Source: Rubrivivax benzoatilyticus JA2 = ATCC BAA-35 (GTDB taxonomy: Bacteria; Pseudomonadota; Gammaproteobacteria; Burkholderiales; Burkholderiaceae_C). From it: a stretch of 43,528 nucleotides of DNA. How positions within the stretch are numbered: position 1 is the stretch's first letter; every line of letters starts with the position of its first letter. Both the position numbers and the translations under genes were made by a program. Below are positions 20,460 to 28,131 of this stretch, in pieces. The DNA lies in NCBI RefSeq assembly GCF_000190375.1, contig NZ_AEWG01000044.1, forward strand, positions 1 through 43,528. The letters are read 5' to 3'. The notes below the pieces were generated by a model. That model did not search any database. It was not told the DNA's origin and saw only the letters and a list, made by a program, of their open reading frames with translations.

Positions 20460-20755
20460 CCGAGACCAAGCCACCGCTGAAGCTGGTCGACTTCGACGCC
20501 GCCCGCTACCTCGACAACGACGACGCGATCGCCGAGTACCTATCGGCAGCGCTCGAGGCGAACGACCCCGACTTCCTGCTGCTGGCGCTGGGCGACGTCG
20601 TGCGGGCCAAGGGCATGACGCAGGTCGCACGCGACGCCGGCCTGAGCCGTGAGAGCCTGTACAAGGCGCTGGCGCCGGGCGCCAAGCCGCGTTTCGAGAC
20701 CGTCGCGAAGCTCGTGCGTGCGCTGGGGCTGGAGTTCAAGGCATTGCCTCGCTGA
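20456..20755 (+). CDS. HigA-like addiction-module antitoxin (HTH)
   Basis: 99 residues of the 'putative addiction module antidote' family. The N-terminal 'LKLVDFDAARYLDNDDAIAEYLSAALEANDPDFLLLALGDVVRAKGMTQVARDAGLSRESLYKALA' type text holds the usual helix-turn-helix (about 52-75). Members normally follow and overlap a RelE/HigB-like toxin gene, bind the toxin and repress the pair's promoter. The GTG start overlaps a stop codon (GTGA) in front of which only a toxin remnant is seen, so it is probably an orphan antitoxin. High GC, unlike the ATPase gene next to it. Confidence 0.85.
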   Translation: MTETKPPLKLVDFDAARYLDNDDAIAEYLSAALEANDPDFLLLALGDVVRAKGMTQVARDAGLSRESLYKALAPGAKPRFETVAKLVRALGLEFKALPR

Positions 20756-20802
20756 GCGAACAGCACGAAAGCAAAGCGAACCGTTCGACGGGAGCACCCC
20801 GA

Positions 20803-21006
20803 ATGGCCACGAACCTTGCCATCGACCCCGAACTGCTCGAGCGCGCCTTCCGCCTCAGCGGCGAGCCGACCCCGGATGCGGCGGTAAATCTCGCTCTGAA
20901 GGAGTTCATTGCCCGGCGAGAGCAAGCGCGGGTGACAGACCTCTTCGGCCAGCTTGAACGGGACCCCGGCTACGACCACAAGGCCGAACGCAGCCGAAAG
21001 CAGTGA
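20803..21006 (+). CDS. VapB-like antitoxin, without a visible VapC
   Basis: 67 residues. The start 'MATNLAIDPELLERAFRLSGEPTPDAAVNLALKEFIARRE' is the ribbon-helix-helix layout of VapB/DUF2191 antitoxins. They normally pair with a PIN-domain VapC toxin encoded immediately downstream; no 'DTSVW'-type VapC start or PIN acidic motif is seen after it, only 347 nt of non-coding repeat sequence. It lies 47 nt after the HigA-like gene. Either the toxin was lost or the protein serves as a free antitoxin. Confidence 0.75.
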   Translation: MATNLAIDPELLERAFRLSGEPTPDAAVNLALKEFIARREQARVTDLFGQLERDPGYDHKAERSRKQ

Positions 21007-21353
21007 GCCAGGCTTTGATCCGGGACTTCCTCTGTACGCGCAGGTCCCGCGCACCGGCCCCTTATCGCGCCGCCCCTCCGCGCCGCCAGCCGGTCGTCGG
21101 GGCGTGTCCCGGAGAGAAGTATTAGGAGGAGGGCGGGCGCAGCCCGCCCGGGGGACATGAACGCAGGGACACGCCCCGGCGGCCGGCCCCCACCGGCGCA
21201 AGCGGACGTGCACCACCACGACGCACCCGAGGCGAGCAATCGGTCACACCCCGCCGACCCCAGCACCAAAGCACACCCCCTGCTGGTCATGGGATGGACG
21301 CCGCCCAAGATTTACCATCTCGCCCTCCCAGATCCCCCGAAAGACGGCCCCCC
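21007..21353. other. 347-nt non-coding stretch with one structured repeat copy
   Basis: Contains the palindromic element listed at 21096-21180. The rest, up to the next start codon, shows no gene. It is the right border of the insert, after which chromosomal-type coding resumes. Confidence 0.6.
21096..21180 (+). repeat. Structured palindromic element, copy A
   Basis: Outer arms GGGGCGTGTCCC/GGGACACGCCCC enclose an inner hairpin (GGGCGGGC/GCCCGCCC). Conserved single-stranded text lies between the stems: GAAGTATTAGGAGGA on the 5' side and GGGACATGAACGCAG on the 3' side. Two more copies lie at 25651 and 26141 in opposite orientation. Outer arm bases differ between copies in a paired way. Confidence 0.85.
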
Positions 21354-22256
21354 ATGGCGTCCCTGCGTTTCGGCCGGCTGGCAGTCATCACGCTGCTGGC
21401 GGCCTGCGGTGTTGCGAGTGCCCAGACCCCGGGTGACACGCTCAGCCGCATCAAGTCCACCAAGACCATCACCCTGGGCGTGCGCGAAGCGGCGCGGCCC
21501 TTCTCGTTCCTCGACGAGAACAAGCGCCCGGTCGGCTACTCGGTCGACCTGTGCCTGGCCGCCGTCGACGAGCTGAAGCGCGAGCTGAAGCTGCCCGAGC
21601 TGCAGGTCCAGTACAAGGTGGTCAGCGGCGCCGAGCGCATCCCCAAGCTGCTGGCGCGCGAGATCGACCTGGAGTGCGGCTCCACCACCAACACCAAGGC
21701 GCGGCAGGAGCAGGTGGCGTTCAGCTACACGATGTTCGTCGCCCAGATGCGCGTGCTGACGCCCAAGGACACGCCGGTCACGACGCTGAAGGACCTGGAC
21801 GGCCTGCCGCTGGCGCTGAGCAAGGGCACGACGTCCGAGAAGCTCTTCACCCGCCTGGCCGAGACCGAGGTCAACCTCAAGCTGCAGGTCTTCCCCAGCA
21901 ACACCGAGGCGTATGCCGCGCTGAAGGCCGGCAAGGTGCGCGCCTTCGCGCAGGACGACGCGCTGCTGCAAGGCCTGGCCTCGGCCGACGGCGCGGCCGA
22001 CAAGTTCCAGCTCAGCACGCTGGCGCTGTCGGTCGAGCCCTATGGCGTCATGGCGCGCAAGGACGACAAGGCGCTGCTCGCCGCCGTCGACCGCACGCTG
22101 GGCCGCCTGTACGCCAGCGGCGAAGCCGACACGCTCTATCGCAAGTGGTTCGTCGGCGACAAGCTGGCCATCCGCATGAGCCGGATGACACGCGACAGCA
22201 TCCTGCGCCCCAACAAGGAAGCCGGGGTCGCGATGGTGCTGGGCTACCAGCTCTAG
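21354..22256 (+). CDS. Amino-acid-type ABC substrate-binding protein (SBP family 3)
   Basis: 300-residue periplasmic binding protein of the type II fold, GltI-like. Signal peptide at the N-terminus (MASLRFGRLAVITLLAACGVASA). The mature part begins 'DTLSRIKSTKTITLGVREAARPFSFLDENKRPVGYSVDLC', standard for amino acid binding proteins; 'LECGSTTNTKARQEQVAFSY' matches the glutamate/aspartate binding group. No permease or ATPase is adjacent, so it may work with a transporter elsewhere. It is convergent with pnp, 13 nt apart. I choose the ATG that begins the signal peptide. Confidence 0.92.
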   Translation: MASLRFGRLAVITLLAACGVASAQTPGDTLSRIKSTKTITLGVREAARPFSFLDENKRPVGYSVDLCLAAVDELKRELKLPELQVQYKVVSGAERIPKLLAREIDLECGSTTNTKARQEQVAFSYTMFVAQMRVLTPKDTPVTTLKDLDGLPLALSKGTTSEKLFTRLAETEVNLKLQVFPSNTEAYAALKAGKVRAFAQDDALLQGLASADGAADKFQLSTLALSVEPYGVMARKDDKALLAAVDRTLGRLYASGEADTLYRKWFVGDKLAIRMSRMTRDSILRPNKEAGVAMVLGYQL

Positions 22257-22269
22257 AGAGGCGCGCCTT

Positions 22270-23079
22270 CTAGGCCGCGGCCAGCGCCGGCAGCAGCGCC
22301 GCCAGCAGCCGCGCCGCGTCGTCGGCGCCGCCGCGTGCCACGGCCATCGTGTGCTCGTGGCTCAGCGTCTCGGCCGACAGGCCGGCGGCCATGTTGGTGA
22401 ACATCGACAGCCCCAGCACGCGCAGCCCGGTGTGGCGCGCCAGGATGGTCTCGGGCACGGTGCTCATGCCCACCGCCTGCGCGCCCATCGCCGCCAGCAT
22501 GCGGATCTCCGCCGGCGTCTCGAACTGCGGCCCCAGCACCCAGGCGTAGACGCCTTCGGGCAGCGCGATGCCCTCGGCCGCCGCCACCTGGCGCGCCCGC
22601 TCGCGCAGCGCCGGGTCGTAGGCGCGGCCCATGTCGACGAAACGGTCGTTGCCCGGCTCGCCGTGCAGCGGCGTGCGCTGCACGACGTTCAGGTGGTCGG
22701 CGATCAGCATCAGCGAGCCCGGCGGCATCGCCGCGTCCAGGCTGCCGGCGGCGTTGCTCAGCACCAGCGTGCGGCAGCCGGCGGCGGCCAGCGTGCGGAT
22801 GGCGCCTTTCATGCCGGCCGCGTCGCCGTCTTCGTAGGCGTGTTTGCGCCCGCGCAGCAGCCACACCGGCGTGCCACCCACGCGCCCGGCGCGCAGCACG
22901 CCGGCGTGCCCGGCGACGCCCAGCCGCGGGAAGGCGGGCAGCTCGGCATACGGCACGTCGACCGGGTCGTCGACCAGCGCGGCGATGCCGTCCCAGCCGC
23001 TGCCCAGCACGACGGCGACGGCGGGCGCCGGGCCCAGCGCGGCCAGGCACTGCACGCTGGCGGCAATGCTCTCGTTCAT
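22270..23079 (-). CDS. Purine nucleoside phosphorylase, trimeric type
   Basis: Phosphorolysis of purine nucleosides to base and (deoxy)ribose 1-phosphate. 269 residues of the low-molecular-mass trimeric family. Visible motifs: phosphate loop 'VLGSGWDG' near 24, 'GRKHAYEDGD' near 78, 'LSNAAGSL' and 'GMSTVPETI'. The base-binding asparagine typical of 6-oxopurine enzymes is present in 'MFTNMAAG', so inosine and guanosine are the expected substrates and adenosine is not. That fits an adenosine deaminase gene at 29206. Last gene of the minus-strand run BMP-ATPase-permeases-cdd-pnp; its ATG overlaps the cdd stop. Confidence 0.94.
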   Translation of the reverse strand: MNESIAASVQCLAALGPAPAVAVVLGSGWDGIAALVDDPVDVPYAELPAFPRLGVAGHAGVLRAGRVGGTPVWLLRGRKHAYEDGDAAGMKGAIRTLAAAGCRTLVLSNAAGSLDAAMPPGSLMLIADHLNVVQRTPLHGEPGNDRFVDMGRAYDPALRERARQVAAAEGIALPEGVYAWVLGPQFETPAEIRMLAAMGAQAVGMSTVPETILARHTGLRVLGLSMFTNMAAGLSAETLSHEHTMAVARGGADDAARLLAALLPALAAA

Positions 23080-23501
23080 GGCGTGTTCTCCTGCAGATGG
23101 TCGGGCCCGAAGGCCGCGGGCAGCAGCGCGCCCAGCGTGTGGCGCGCGGTGATGCCGTGTTCGTCGGCGCTCCAGACGGGGCAGTCGTCGGTGGCGAACT
23201 CGCGCAGCTTCTGGCGGCAGCCGCCGCAGGGCGTCAGCGGCCGCAGCCCGGCACCGACGACGACGACGGCGCGCACGCGCCGGCCGCCGGCGGCCACCAT
23301 CGCCGCCAGCGCCGAGGTCTCGGCGCACCAGCCCTGCGGGTAGGCGGCGTTCTCGACGTTGGCGCCGGCGTGCACGCGGCCCTGGGCGTCCAGCAGCGCG
23401 GCGCCGACGGCGAAGCGCGAGTAGGGCGCGTAGGCGTTCAGGCGCACCGCGCGCGCGGCGTCCACCAGCCGCTGCATCGTCTCGTCGTCGGGGGCGTCCA
23501 T
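23076..23501 (-). CDS. cdd: Cytidine deaminase
   Basis: Deaminates cytidine and deoxycytidine to uridine and deoxyuridine. 141 residues, homotetrameric short type. Zinc and catalytic residues are C59-A-E61 and C92-x-x-C95 (PCGGC); 'YAPYSRFAVGAAL' and 'GANVENAAYP' complete the signature. Start and stop both overlap neighbours (TGATG with the permease, ATGA with pnp), so it is part of a tightly coupled operon. Its product feeds DeoA or another uridine phosphorylase. Confidence 0.97.
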   Translation of the reverse strand: MDAPDDETMQRLVDAARAVRLNAYAPYSRFAVGAALLDAQGRVHAGANVENAAYPQGWCAETSALAAMVAAGGRRVRAVVVVGAGLRPLTPCGGCRQKLREFATDDCPVWSADEHGITARHTLGALLPAAFGPDHLQENTP

Positions 23502-24469
23502 CAGCGCTCCTTCACGTAAGGCCGGCCCAGCGCCGCCGGCGCGCGCGAGCGGCCGATGAAGCCGGCCAGCAGCACCACCGTCAGCAGATAGGGCAGCGCC
23601 TGGATGGCCTGCACCGGCACCGTGCCGACAAGCGGCAGCTCGGCGCCCTGCAACCGGATCGACACCGCGTCGAGGAAACCGAACAGCAGGCAGGCCGCCA
23701 GCGCGCCGGCCGGGTGCCACTTGCCGAAGATCATCGCCGCCAGCGCCATGTAGCCGCGCCCGGCGGTCATGTTCGGGATGAACGACGGGTTCTGCGCCAG
23801 CACCAGCGAGCAGCCGGCCAGCGCCGACAGCAGGCCGTTGAGCGCCAGCGCCTGGTAGCGCAGCCGCGCGACGCCGACACCGGCGGCGTCGACCATCGCC
23901 GGGTTCTCGCCGACGGCGCGCAGCCGCAGCCCGAAGCGTGTGCGCCACAGCAGCCACCAGACGGCGGCCACCAGCGCCAGCGCGCCGTAGACCAGCGCCG
24001 TGTGGCCGAACAGCGCCAGCGCCAGCCCCGGGCCGACGCCCGGAAGCCGCGCCACCTGCTCGCCCAGCGCGGTGAACCACGGCCCCAGGCGCACCGTGTC
24101 GGACAGCGGCGGCGTCTGCCCGCCCTGCTGGAACCAGGCCAGCCCGAGCACGACGGTGGCGCCGGCGGCGGTCATCGTGATCGCCATGCCGAACACGACC
24201 TGGTCGCCGCCGTGCGTGACGCAGGCGTAGCCCTGCAGCATCGACAAGGCCAGGCCGACCGCCAGCGCCACGGCCAGCGCCGCCGGCAGCGACTGCGTCA
24301 CCGCGCCGGTGGCCGCGGCGGCGAAGGCGGTCGCGAGCATCTTGCCTTCCAGCCCGAGGTCGATGACGCCGGCGCGTTCGGACAGCAGCCCGGCCAGCGC
24401 GCACAGGATCAGCGGCACCGACACGCGCAGCGTGCTCGCCACCAGCGAGCCGATCGCCAAGTCATCCAC
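23501..24469 (-). CDS. Nucleoside ABC transporter permease B (system 2)
   Basis: 322-residue hydrophobic BPD_transp_2 protein, NupQ-like. The landmark 'SERAGVIDLGLEGKMLATAFAA' lies at about 30-50 and the ATPase-contact loop 'LRAVGENPAMVDAAGVGV' near 185. It overlaps permease A of the same system by 8 nt. With permease A it should form the channel energised by the ATPase at 26593-28131. Sequence differs clearly from the system 1 permease, so the two systems are old paralogues rather than a recent copy. Confidence 0.94.
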   Translation of the reverse strand: MDDLAIGSLVASTLRVSVPLILCALAGLLSERAGVIDLGLEGKMLATAFAAAATGAVTQSLPAALAVALAVGLALSMLQGYACVTHGGDQVVFGMAITMTAAGATVVLGLAWFQQGGQTPPLSDTVRLGPWFTALGEQVARLPGVGPGLALALFGHTALVYGALALVAAVWWLLWRTRFGLRLRAVGENPAMVDAAGVGVARLRYQALALNGLLSALAGCSLVLAQNPSFIPNMTAGRGYMALAAMIFGKWHPAGALAACLLFGFLDAVSIRLQGAELPLVGTVPVQAIQALPYLLTVVLLAGFIGRSRAPAALGRPYVKER

Positions 24470-25562
24470 GCGCCGGCCTCCCGAACAGCCGCGCCAGCGC
24501 CGGCGCGCCGATGCGCGACATCGCCCCGGCGAACAGCACCACCAGCCCCTGCAGCAGCACGACCATGTCGCGCGAGAAGCCGGGCAGCTCGAAAGCCAGC
24601 TCGGCGCCGCCCTGGTACAGCGCGCCGAACAGCAGCGACGCGAGCACGATGCCCAGCGGGTGGTTGCGCCCGATCAGGCTGACGGCGATGCCGACGAAAC
24701 CGGCGCCGGCGACGAAGTCGGGGATCAGCCGGCCGTGCACGCCGGCGATCTCGTTGACGCCCACCAGCCCGGCCAGCGCACCCGAGGTCGCCATCGTCAG
24801 CAGCACCGTGCGCCTGGGCGCGATGCCGGCATAACGCGCCGCCTCGGGGGCGAAGCCGACGGCACGGATGGCGTAGCCGGCGCGTGTCTTCCACAGCAGC
24901 GCCCAGACGCCGACGGCGGCGGCTGCGGCCAGCAGCAGCGACAGGTTCAGCGGCGTCTTCGGCCACTCGACGCCGATCCAGCCCAGCGCCTCGTGCAGCC
25001 CCGGCAGATGCGCCGAGTCGGCGAAGGCGGCGCTTTCGGGCGTCATGTTGCCGGGCTCCTTCAGCGGCCCGACGAGCAGCCAGCCCAGCAGCGCCGCGGC
25101 GACGAAGTTGAACATGATGGTCGTGATGACGACGTGGCTGCCGCGCCAGGCCTGCAGCGCGCCTGGCACCGCCGCCCAGGCGCAGCCGCCGGCCGCCGCG
25201 GCGGCCACCATCAGCGGCAGCATCACCCAGGCCGGCAGCACGCTGGAGGCGGCCAGCGCCACCAGCCCGGCGCACAGCCCGCCCAGCATCGCCTGGCCTT
25301 CGCTGCCGATGTTGAACAGCCCGGCGTGATAGGCCACGGCCACCGACAGCCCGGTGAAGACGAAGGTCGTCGCGTAATACAGCGTGTAGCCCCAGCCGAT
25401 GCGGCTGCCGAACGCGCCCTGCGCCAGCAGCTTCATCACCTGCAGCGGATCGAAGCCCACCAGCGCCATCACGCCGCCGGCCACCAGCAGCGCCGCCGCC
25501 AGGTTCACCAACGGCAGCACGGCGATGTCGACCCAGCGGGGGAGGTCGGGGGTGCGGGTCAT
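24462..25562 (-). CDS. Nucleoside ABC transporter permease A (system 2)
   Basis: 366-residue NupP-like membrane protein. Family landmarks are 'YHAGLFNIGSEGQAMLGGL', 'SHVVITTIMFNFVAAALLGWLL' and the coupling loop 'AIRAVGFAPEAARYAGI'. The start (MTRTPDLPRWVDIAVLPLVN) is followed by the first membrane helix. Upstream, where the ATPase gene should join directly, about 1 kb of tandem repeats intervenes. Confidence 0.94.
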   Translation of the reverse strand: MTRTPDLPRWVDIAVLPLVNLAAALLVAGGVMALVGFDPLQVMKLLAQGAFGSRIGWGYTLYYATTFVFTGLSVAVAYHAGLFNIGSEGQAMLGGLCAGLVALAASSVLPAWVMLPLMVAAAAAGGCAWAAVPGALQAWRGSHVVITTIMFNFVAAALLGWLLVGPLKEPGNMTPESAAFADSAHLPGLHEALGWIGVEWPKTPLNLSLLLAAAAAVGVWALLWKTRAGYAIRAVGFAPEAARYAGIAPRRTVLLTMATSGALAGLVGVNEIAGVHGRLIPDFVAGAGFVGIAVSLIGRNHPLGIVLASLLFGALYQGGAELAFELPGFSRDMVVLLQGLVVLFAGAMSRIGAPALARLFGRPARG

Positions 25563-25650
25563 GGGGCTTCGTGCTCCTCGTGGGAGGCGTTCTCCGATAG
25601 ATGCGCGGGGGCCGGCCGCCGTGCGTTCATGCATCGGCGCGTCCGCAGGC

Positions 25651-25739
25651 CGTCGGGGCGTGCCGCTGCGTTCATGTCCCCCGGGCGGGCTGGCGCCCGC
25701 CCTCCTCCTAATACTTCACTCCGCGACACGCCCCGACGA
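25651..25739 (-). repeat. Structured palindromic element, copy B
   Basis: Same layout as copy A in reverse orientation. Outer arms on the minus strand read GGGGCGTGTCGC and GCGGCACGCCCC, still pairing (one G-T), although both arms differ from copy A. The inner stem GGGCGGGC/GCCCGCCC and the AAGTATTAGGAGGA and GACATGAACGCAG segments are unchanged. Confidence 0.85.
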
Positions 25740-25795
25740 CCTGCTCGTACACCGAGACAGGCGCACAGACAGGTGGCATGCCACCGCTCGTTGTG

Positions 25796-26030
25796 GGCAC
25801 GGCAGGGGGCCGCCGTCGGGGGCGACTTTCGCGGGTGAGCAGCGGAGGATTCGGGGTCGGCGCGCGCAGCGCGCATCGTGATCTGACTCGCGGCCGACTG
25901 TCTGAGCGGAGCGAACGAAGTGAGCGCAGCGAGTTGGGCCGCGCGACCCCGAATCCGAGCAGCGCAACGAAGCCGGCGCGCAGCGCCGGTCCGCGAGCCG
26001 GAGCCCCCGGCGGCGGCCCCCTGCCGTGCC
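25796..26030. repeat. Large imperfect hairpin, unit 1
   Basis: The first and last 20 nt (25796-25815 and 26011-26030) are perfectly complementary. Further pairing continues inward, with left-arm words such as GATTCGGGGTCG (from about 25849) matched by CGACCCCGAATC on the right (25944-25955). The loop region carries an AGCG/GAGCG-rich segment (25905-25935). Confidence 0.8.
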
Positions 26031-26140
26031 TCGCGCCGATGCAGGCACGCCGGCCGTCGCGCATTCATGCATCGGCGCGTCCGCAGGTCGCCGATGCCGA
26101 AGGACACGGCAAGCCCGACCGCCACCTCAGGCGCGAGAGC

Positions 26141-26229
26141 CGGCCGCCGGGGCGTGCCCCTGCGTTCATGTCCCCCGGGCGGGCAAGCCCGCCCTCCTCC
26201 TAATACTTCACTCCGGGGCACGCCCCGAC
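26141..26229 (-). repeat. Structured palindromic element, copy C
   Basis: Outer arms on the minus strand are GGGGCGTGCCCC and GGGGCACGCCCC: both arms changed relative to copy A so pairing is kept. Inner stem as in A and B with a TT loop. Same conserved internal segments. Confidence 0.85.
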
Positions 26230-26287
26230 GTCCGGCTCCACCACTGCTGGTGGTGCACAGACAGGTGGTGCGCCAGCGCTCGCTGTG

Positions 26288-26522
26288 GGCACGGCAGGGG
26301 GCCGTCGCTGGGGGCGACTTTCGCGGGTGAGCAGCGGAGGATTCGGGGTCGGCGCGCGCAGCGCGCATCGTGATCTGACCCGCGGCCGACTGTTTGAGCG
26401 GAGCGAACGAAGTGAGCGCAGCGAGTTGGGCCGCGCGACCCCGAATCCGAGCAGCGCAACGAAGCCGGCGCGCAGCGCCGGTCCGCGAGCCGGAGCCCCC
26501 GGCGGCGGCCCCCTGGCGTGCC
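26288..26522. repeat. Large imperfect hairpin, unit 2
   Basis: Near-identical to the hairpin at 25796-26030, offset 492 nt. One mismatch in the outermost 8 bp of the terminal stem and a few scattered substitutions. Confidence 0.8.
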
Positions 26523-26592
26523 TCGCGCCAATGCAGGCGAACGATCCCGGCTACTGCGCCCTGCCGGACTCCGCGCCGATCCATGCACGCTG

Positions 26593-28131
26593 TCAGCACG
26601 CAGCTCCCCCCATCAACCTCCCCAACACCGCCTCACTGCACTCCGAAACCGGCAGCTCCCCGACAACGCGCCCGCCGGCCATCACCAGCACCCGATCCGC
26701 CAACGCCAGGATCTCGTCGAGTTCCGAGGACACCACCAGCACCGCCGCCCCGCCGTCGCGCAGCGCACGCAGGCGGCCGTGGATGAACTCGATGGCGCCG
26801 ATGTCGACGCCACGCGTCGGCTGGCCGACCAGCAGCACCTTCGGCCCGCCCCAGGTCTCGCGCGCCAGGATCAGCTTCTGCTGGTTGCCGCCGCTGAAGC
26901 TGGACGAACGCAGCGCCGGGTCGCGCGGGCGCACGTCGTAGCGCTCCATCATCGTCGCGCAGTCGGCGCGCATGCGCCCGCCGTCCAGCCAGCCGGCGCG
27001 TGCGTAGCCGGCCTCGTGGCCCAGCGCCGCCGACTCCCACATCGGGAAGGGCATCACCAGCCCGCGTGCGTGGCGGTCTTCGGGAACGTGGGCGAGTTTC
27101 AGCGTGCGCGCCGTCGCCGGGTCCAGCCAGTGCGGCGGCGTGAAATGCCGGCCGCCGAGCGCGAGTTCGCCTTCCTGCGGCGCCAGCAGCCCGGCCAGCG
27201 CGTCCAGCAGCTCGCCCTGGCCGTTGCCGGCGACACCGGCCACGCCGACGATCTCGCCGGCACGCAGCGCCAGCGACACGCCGTCCAGCCGCGGCACGCC
27301 CAGCGCGTCGCGCCAGCGCAGGCCGTGCGCGGCCAGCAGCTCTTCGCCCGGCGCCGCGCCAGCGTCGACACCGCGGCCCAGCTGCACGCGGCGGCCGACC
27401 ATCGCCTCGGCCAGCCCGTCCAGCGTCATGCCGGCGATCGGGCCGTCGAGCACCACGCGGCCGGCGCGCATCACCGTCACCGCGTCGCACAGCGCCAGGA
27501 TCTCCTTGAGCTTGTGCGTGATCAGCAGGATCGTCGTGCCGCGTTCGCGCAGCCGGCGCAGCGTGACGAAGAGCTGCTCGGTCTCCTGCGGCGTCAGCAC
27601 CGCGGTCGGTTCGTCCAGGATCAGCAGGCGCGCGCCGCGCACCAGGGCCTTCAGGATCTCCAGCCGCTGGCGCTCGCCGACCGGCAGCTCGGCCACCGTC
27701 GCGTCCAGGCGTACCTGCAGGCCGGTCTCGGCCATCAGCGCGTCCAGCCGCGTGCGCAGCGCGGCGCGCGCGCGGCCCAGCTGCCAGCCGTCTTCGGCGC
27801 CGAGCAGCACGTTGTCCAGCGCGCTCAGGCTGTCCACCAGCATGAAGTGCTGGTGCACCATGCCGATGCCCAGCGCGATCGCGTCGCGCGCGCTGGCGAT
27901 CGTCACCTCGCGGCCGTCGACCTCGATCGTTCCCTCGTCGGCCGGGTGGAAGCCGTAGAGGATGGCCATCAGCGTGCTCTTTCCCGCGCCGTTCTCGCCG
28001 ACGATGCCGTGCACGCGGCCTGGCGCCACCGTCAGGTCGACACCGTCGTTGGCCTGCACCGCGCCGAAACGTTTGCGGATGCCGCGCAGGCGCACCGCGG
28101 CGCCGCGCCCCTCGGGCCCCGTCGTCGGCAT
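26593..28131 (-). CDS. Nucleoside ABC transporter ATPase with two nucleotide-binding domains (system 2)
   Basis: 512-residue tandem ATPase of the BMP-linked importer class. NBD1: Walker A GENGAGKST at 45-53, signature 'LPVGERQRLEILKAL', Walker B 'LLILDEPTAVLTPQE'. NBD2: degenerate Walker A (GVAGNGQGELL), signature 'FSGGNQQKLIL', Walker B-like 'VLLVGQPTRGVDIG'. The ATG overlaps the stop of the BMP gene (TGATG), so translation is coupled to its binding protein. The downstream permeases are separated by the repeat array. Full length; no sign of decay despite the array. Confidence 0.95.
   Translation of the reverse strand: MPTTGPEGRGAAVRLRGIRKRFGAVQANDGVDLTVAPGRVHGIVGENGAGKSTLMAILYGFHPADEGTIEVDGREVTIASARDAIALGIGMVHQHFMLVDSLSALDNVLLGAEDGWQLGRARAALRTRLDALMAETGLQVRLDATVAELPVGERQRLEILKALVRGARLLILDEPTAVLTPQETEQLFVTLRRLRERGTTILLITHKLKEILALCDAVTVMRAGRVVLDGPIAGMTLDGLAEAMVGRRVQLGRGVDAGAAPGEELLAAHGLRWRDALGVPRLDGVSLALRAGEIVGVAGVAGNGQGELLDALAGLLAPQEGELALGGRHFTPPHWLDPATARTLKLAHVPEDRHARGLVMPFPMWESAALGHEAGYARAGWLDGGRMRADCATMMERYDVRPRDPALRSSSFSGGNQQKLILARETWGGPKVLLVGQPTRGVDIGAIEFIHGRLRALRDGGAAVLVVSSELDEILALADRVLVMAGGRVVGELPVSECSEAVLGRLMGGAAC

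Larger units (their letters stand above)
25563..26592. repeat. Two-unit tandem repeat array splitting the system 2 operon
   Basis: About 1 kb without a gene. It consists of two similar units of roughly 490 nt, each made of a structured palindromic element followed by a large hairpin. Hairpin parts repeat at an exact offset of 492 nt (25796-26030 and 26288-26522) with few differences. A shared 24-nt word (25626-25649 and 26064-26087) precedes each palindromic element. The spacing between word and palindrome differs by about 50 nt between units, so later insertion or deletion occurred. Confidence 0.85.
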
